Shown piece by piece: positions 36,368 to 39,301 of a DNA stretch of 39,301 nt (positions are counted from its first letter, which is position 1; the number at the start of each line of letters is the position of its first letter). Origin of the DNA: Fibrobacterota bacterium (lineage in GTDB: Bacteria; Fibrobacterota; Chitinivibrionia; Chitinivibrionales; Chitinispirillaceae); the NCBI GenBank assembly GCA_023436145.1, contig JAEZKP010000079.1:1-39301 (forward strand), in the 5' to 3' direction. Made by a program: the position numbers and the translations under genes. Under the pieces are notes generated by a model. That model had not been told where the DNA came from and did not search any database. It saw only the letters and a list, made by a program, of their open reading frames with translations.

Positions 36368-37246
36368 ATGGAATTTATGTCTTATGGAATAATAACTGCT
36401 GCAAAAAACGAAGAAAAATACATTCAGGCTACAATTAATAGTGTTACAAATCAAAGCATATTACCGGATGTATGGGTGATCGTTGATGATGGTTCTACTG
36501 ATGGAACCAGGGATATAATCATGAATTATTTGATTGAATATGAGTTCATAAAACTGGTTTGCCTGGGAAAGGAAACCGGAAGAACGGTAGCATCAAAAGT
36601 TAAGGCAATCGATGAGGGGTATAAGTTTCTTCAGAAATATAATCTTACTTATATTGGTATACTGGATGCAGACATTGCTTTACCTGTTAATTATTATCAG
36701 AATATGATTCTCGAATTAGAAAAAAAACCGGAATTAGGTGTTATCGGAGGAACAATGATCGAGATAAGAAATGGTAAAAAAGAAAAAAGTAGTTCCGGTG
36801 TTCATCATGTAATCGGTGCAGTCCAGTTTTTTCGGAAGAGCTGTTATGATGAAATCGGAGGTATTCCAAAGATAGATACAGTTGGGGAGGATTCTGCAGC
36901 TTTAATTGCAGCAAGGGCAAATGGTTGGCAGACAAAAACAGTACGCAATATTGAATTTGAGCATCTTAAACCTAAGGGAGTAACTATTGTCGGGTCTTTA
37001 AAAAAATCGTATCGACTGGGAGTTGGCGATTTTTCTTTGGGAGTTATCTGGATATTTGCAATAGTAAAAGGAATCCGGAGGCTTTTCTGGAAACCGTATT
37101 TTCTTTTTGGCCTAGGGTATTTAGCGGGTTTTGTGCATGCAAATATCAAGGGAAACAGGAGGCAGTTATCATCTGAATATATTACATATTACAAAAGGGA
37201 ACAAATTCAGAGAATTAGTAATATATTCAAGGTTTCAGTTGAATAA
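36368..37246 (+). CDS. GT2-family glycosyltransferase
   Basis: A 292-residue protein: YGIITAAKNEEKYIQATINSV, VIVDDGSTDGTRDII, ILDADIALP with D-x-D, then GGIPKIDTVGEDSAALIAARANGW (about 160-183), the acceptor-side acidic motif, and a C-terminal KPYFLFGLGYLAGFVHANIKGNRR. It is a paralogue of the GT2 at 25476-26378 by order of motifs and the shared ending. The start is ATG 36368 (MEFMSYG), with ATG 36377 as alternative. It closes the plus-strand run and converges on the second FN3 lipoprotein gene 21 bases away. Confidence 0.88.
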   Translation: MEFMSYGIITAAKNEEKYIQATINSVTNQSILPDVWVIVDDGSTDGTRDIIMNYLIEYEFIKLVCLGKETGRTVASKVKAIDEGYKFLQKYNLTYIGILDADIALPVNYYQNMILELEKKPELGVIGGTMIEIRNGKKEKSSSGVHHVIGAVQFFRKSCYDEIGGIPKIDTVGEDSAALIAARANGWQTKTVRNIEFEHLKPKGVTIVGSLKKSYRLGVGDFSLGVIWIFAIVKGIRRLFWKPYFLFGLGYLAGFVHANIKGNRRQLSSEYITYYKREQIQRISNIFKVSVE

Positions 37247-37267
37247 TCGTGACACAAGAGAGCAAGA

Positions 37268-37678
37268 TTACTTCCAAAATATATACCATCCTACCGAATC
37301 GCTTACCGAAGATACCATGTTTGAGAAACTTTTATTTTTTGAAACAGAGCGAACAGCTATCTCGAAGATGCTATCGTTAAGGGGAAGCGAATTTCTGCCT
37401 ACGATATAATTGTTCTTATTCACACTTACAGAATCGATTAATTTCCATCCGTGGTCTACGTTACATGATTTATAAAAGATCTCATATTTAGCAATGTCAT
37501 TGGCATTAATCGGTTTATCCCAAAGTATTTCGGCATAATCAGATTCTAAATGATGCATTACCGGGATTTTTCCAGTGTGAAATTTCTGGATTTCTCGCGG
37601 GTTATTACTTTTTGAACACAAAGAAAAGAGAGCTGTTAAAATAATAAAAAAAAATGTCGCTAAGCATTTCATATTCAT
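37268..37678 (-). CDS. Small FN3-domain lipoprotein-like protein, paralogue of 7404-7826
   Basis: A 136-residue protein. The N-terminal hydrophobic segment ends ALFSLCSKSNN, again lipoprotein-like with a non-standard residue before the cysteine. The rest lines up with the protein at 7404-7826: EILWDKP against LAWTPP, IAKYEIFYK against IESYELWYK, GRNSLPLNDSIF against NRDSIPDPDSIF, VSKNKSFS against VMKNGSKS, and a final GWYIFWK against GWFLLWK. It sits between two plus-strand genes and points the other way. It is probably an envelope protein of the same unknown role as its paralogue. Confidence 0.72.
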   Translation of the reverse strand: MNMKCLATFFFIILTALFSLCSKSNNPREIQKFHTGKIPVMHHLESDYAEILWDKPINANDIAKYEIFYKSCNVDHGWKLIDSVSVNKNNYIVGRNSLPLNDSIFEIAVRSVSKNKSFSNMVSSVSDSVGWYIFWK

Positions 37679-37838
37679 AAAATAACCTTATGTAATTACC
37701 ACTAGTAATGAAAACATACTATAATAATATAAAAATAAACTTAATTTATCTACATAAAAAACAGGTTATTAAAAAAAGAACTAAGTAATAGCAAACAATT
37801 ACAGGAAATAAGGTATTACCCATATAAACTTGATCAAT

Positions 37839-39059
37839 ATGACGGGATTGATGATGAAATCAACAAAGGCCATCGACCAGAAAAAGCTATGTATAGGATG
37901 TGGTATCTGTACCAGTTTTTCCAAAGATGTTTCAGCAGAGATGGTAGAAGGGGTGGATGGATTTTTACATCCAAAAATAAAACCGGAGTATGATAACTGG
38001 AATGAACTTGAAGAGATTTGCCCTGGAGTTCAGTGTAAAGCTGATTTTAAACTGGAAAAATATGAGGAAAAAATCTGGGGGCCTATAAAAGAATGTTTTC
38101 TTGGATATGCAGAATCTGAAGAAATACGCTGGTTAGGTTCGTCAGGAGGGGGAATAAGTGCATTTTTAATCTACCTGCTTGAAAAGCAGATTGTGGAAGC
38201 TATAGTTCAGATAGGCCCTCAAAAGAATAATCCATTGCGAACTGCTACATATGTTAATTTCACCAGAGAAGATGTGCTTCGATGTGCAAGCTCTCGATAC
38301 TGTCCCACAAGTCCATTGTCATCAATAAAGGAAATACTAAGCGGGAAAAAATATAAAATCGCCTTTGTTGGCAGACCATGTGATGTTATGGCTTTACGGC
38401 ATTATCTTCGATTGCATCCGGAGTATAAAAATAAAGTCAAATTTCTAATCTCTTTTTTCTGTGCATCAGTTCCAAGTTACAATGCGACAGATATACTCCT
38501 ACAGAAGATTAATTCAAATCCTGAGGAGGTGATAGATTTCTGGTATCGCGGAAAAGGCTGGCCGGGGTATGCAACTGCAGTGACTAAAACAGAGGAGAAA
38601 AAGATACTGTCATATGAAAAATCGTGGGGAGATATTTTATCCAAGCATGCTCATTTCAGGTGCAAGATATGTCCGGATGGTATAGGGATATTTTCTGATG
38701 TCACATTTGCGGATGCCTGGGAGATAAAAGAAGGAAAGCCTGTATTTGATGAAAGAGAAGGACGAAATGTGATAATGATCCGTACAGCTGAAGGAGAAGA
38801 AGCTGTGAATGGAGCGATAAATGCTGGTTATATAGGTAAAAAAGAGTTTGCGATAAGGGATCTGAGTTTAATGCAGCCATCTCAATTGATGAAAAGGAAA
38901 AATGTTGGAGCTCGAATCCTGGCATTGAGATTTTGCGGGTTTCAATATCCAAATTGTAAAGGTTTGCCCATCTACAGGAATTTGCGATATTCCAGTATAG
39001 CCCAAATATTTAAAAACTTTGCTGGCGCACTTCGGAGATCACTTTTTAAACAAAAATGA
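37839..39059 (+). CDS. FrhB-like (coenzyme F420 hydrogenase/dehydrogenase beta) iron-sulfur protein
   Basis: A protein of about 406 residues with a PF04422/PF04432-type layout. An N-terminal ferredoxin-like cluster is shown by LCIGCGICTSF and, further on, EICPG. Then come the family segments GSSGGGISAFLIYLLEK, SSRYCPTSPL, KIAFVGRPCDVMALRHYL, FLISFFCASVPS and HFRCKICPDGIGIFSDVTFADAWE, supplying further cysteines. Such proteins are flavin and iron-sulfur oxidoreductases; members next to pyruvyl transferases in capsule loci probably reduce a sugar or ketal intermediate. A start at TTG 37830 is possible, but ATG 37839 or 37854 fits better. Confidence 0.87.
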   Translation: MTGLMMKSTKAIDQKKLCIGCGICTSFSKDVSAEMVEGVDGFLHPKIKPEYDNWNELEEICPGVQCKADFKLEKYEEKIWGPIKECFLGYAESEEIRWLGSSGGGISAFLIYLLEKQIVEAIVQIGPQKNNPLRTATYVNFTREDVLRCASSRYCPTSPLSSIKEILSGKKYKIAFVGRPCDVMALRHYLRLHPEYKNKVKFLISFFCASVPSYNATDILLQKINSNPEEVIDFWYRGKGWPGYATAVTKTEEKKILSYEKSWGDILSKHAHFRCKICPDGIGIFSDVTFADAWEIKEGKPVFDEREGRNVIMIRTAEGEEAVNGAINAGYIGKKEFAIRDLSLMQPSQLMKRKNVGARILALRFCGFQYPNCKGLPIYRNLRYSSIAQIFKNFAGALRRSLFKQK

Positions 39060-39147
39060 TTAAAAAAAATAAGGTAAATCAGAAAAATCAGTGATTAGAA
39101 AAAGAAATAATGTTATAAACTCATCTATTCAGTAGTGTCCGATTAAT

Positions 39148-39301
39148 TTAACAAAGGATTACTGCAAAAACAGCATGGGCAGGTATTTCTATGGTTTCTT
39201 CTTCTTTTTCCGGTTCAATGTCCTGCACAGCAGCAATCTGTCCAAGCAGCTCATCCATTTCGAGTTGTAATGCGTCAAGATCTGACTGTGAGGTAAGTTT
39301 T
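39148..39301 (-). pseudogene. Probable IS66-type transposase N-terminal fragment at window edge
   Basis: On the minus strand a frame enters from the edge with LTSQSDLDALQLEMDEL, then an acidic stretch and TIEIPAH, as in the N-terminal region of IS66 TnpC proteins before the usual basic RKKRGRK. After PAH the sequence turns to AVFAVILC and stops (39150-39148), so the gene is cut. The upstream end lies outside the window. Confidence 0.4.

Noticed and set aside
1..39301. CRISPR arrays, tRNA or rRNA genes
   Set aside because: No regularly spaced repeats and no cloverleaf or rRNA-like sequence were found on reading through; a covariance-model scan would be decisive.

Overview
The window is AT-rich bacterial DNA dominated by a surface-polysaccharide locus. 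Three hallmarks occur together: a protein with a PEP-CTERM sorting tail (signal peptide, then VPEP, a membrane segment and RRKR), a FemAB-like protein of the kind linked to PEP-CTERM/exosortase systems, and a large secreted protein ending in a 'YPNPFN...' C-terminal module like type IX secretion or FlgD-like tails. This mix suggests a Gram-negative of the FCB group, with Fibrobacterota (Chitinispirillum-like) my best guess. That assignment is inference; no rRNA or other phylogenetic marker is present.

Layout. (1) 1-6.2 kb is a worn, IS-rich edge: an intact IS4-family transposase, a GT8-like glycosyltransferase, a heavily decayed second IS4-family transposase in the opposite orientation, a GT4 glycosyltransferase, and the remains of a PEP-CTERM-like protein gene with an in-frame stop. 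(2) 6.2-10.3 kb holds a polysaccharide-deacetylase-like gene facing three minus-strand genes: a small FN3 lipoprotein, a LamG-VanZ fusion membrane protein and the PEP-CTERM protein. The PEP-CTERM gene has a near-consensus sigma-54 promoter and an upstream inverted repeat. (3) 10.7-14.7 kb has the FemAB-like gene, a YdjC/ChbG-type deacetylase, a duplicated tail of the FemAB gene and a GT2 glycosyltransferase followed by a terminator. (4) 15.3-19.6 kb is an overlapping gene pair: a 1155-residue secreted protein and a CsgG-like protein, preceded by a second, weaker sigma-54-like promoter. (5) 19.6-21 kb is a gene-poor stretch with an IS21 istB remnant. (6) 21-37.2 kb is one long plus-strand run: a radical-SAM-like protein lacking its cluster motif, a GT4, a NodB deacetylase, two GT2s, a Wzx flippase, a Wzy/WaaL-type polymerase, a GNAT and a FemAB-like acyltransferase, a secreted beta-helix protein, a polysaccharide pyruvyl transferase, a CapK/PaaK-like adenylate-forming protein and a further GT2. 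(7) 37.2-39.3 kb has a paralogue of the FN3 lipoprotein on the minus strand, an FrhB-like iron-sulfur protein and a probable IS66 fragment at the edge.

How it may work: the glycosyltransferases would build a lipid-linked repeat unit that Wzx flips and the Wzy-like protein polymerises. Deacetylases, acyltransferases, pyruvyl transferase and the FrhB-like protein would decorate it, and the beta-helix protein could bind or trim it outside the cell. I see no initiating sugar-phosphate transferase, no Wza/Wzc export machinery and no exosortase here, so the system is incomplete within this window. The most interesting signals are the two sigma-54-like promoters in front of surface-protein genes, the paralogous small FN3 lipoproteins near both ends of the cluster, the radical-SAM-like protein without its cluster cysteines, and several hand-detected decayed genes.
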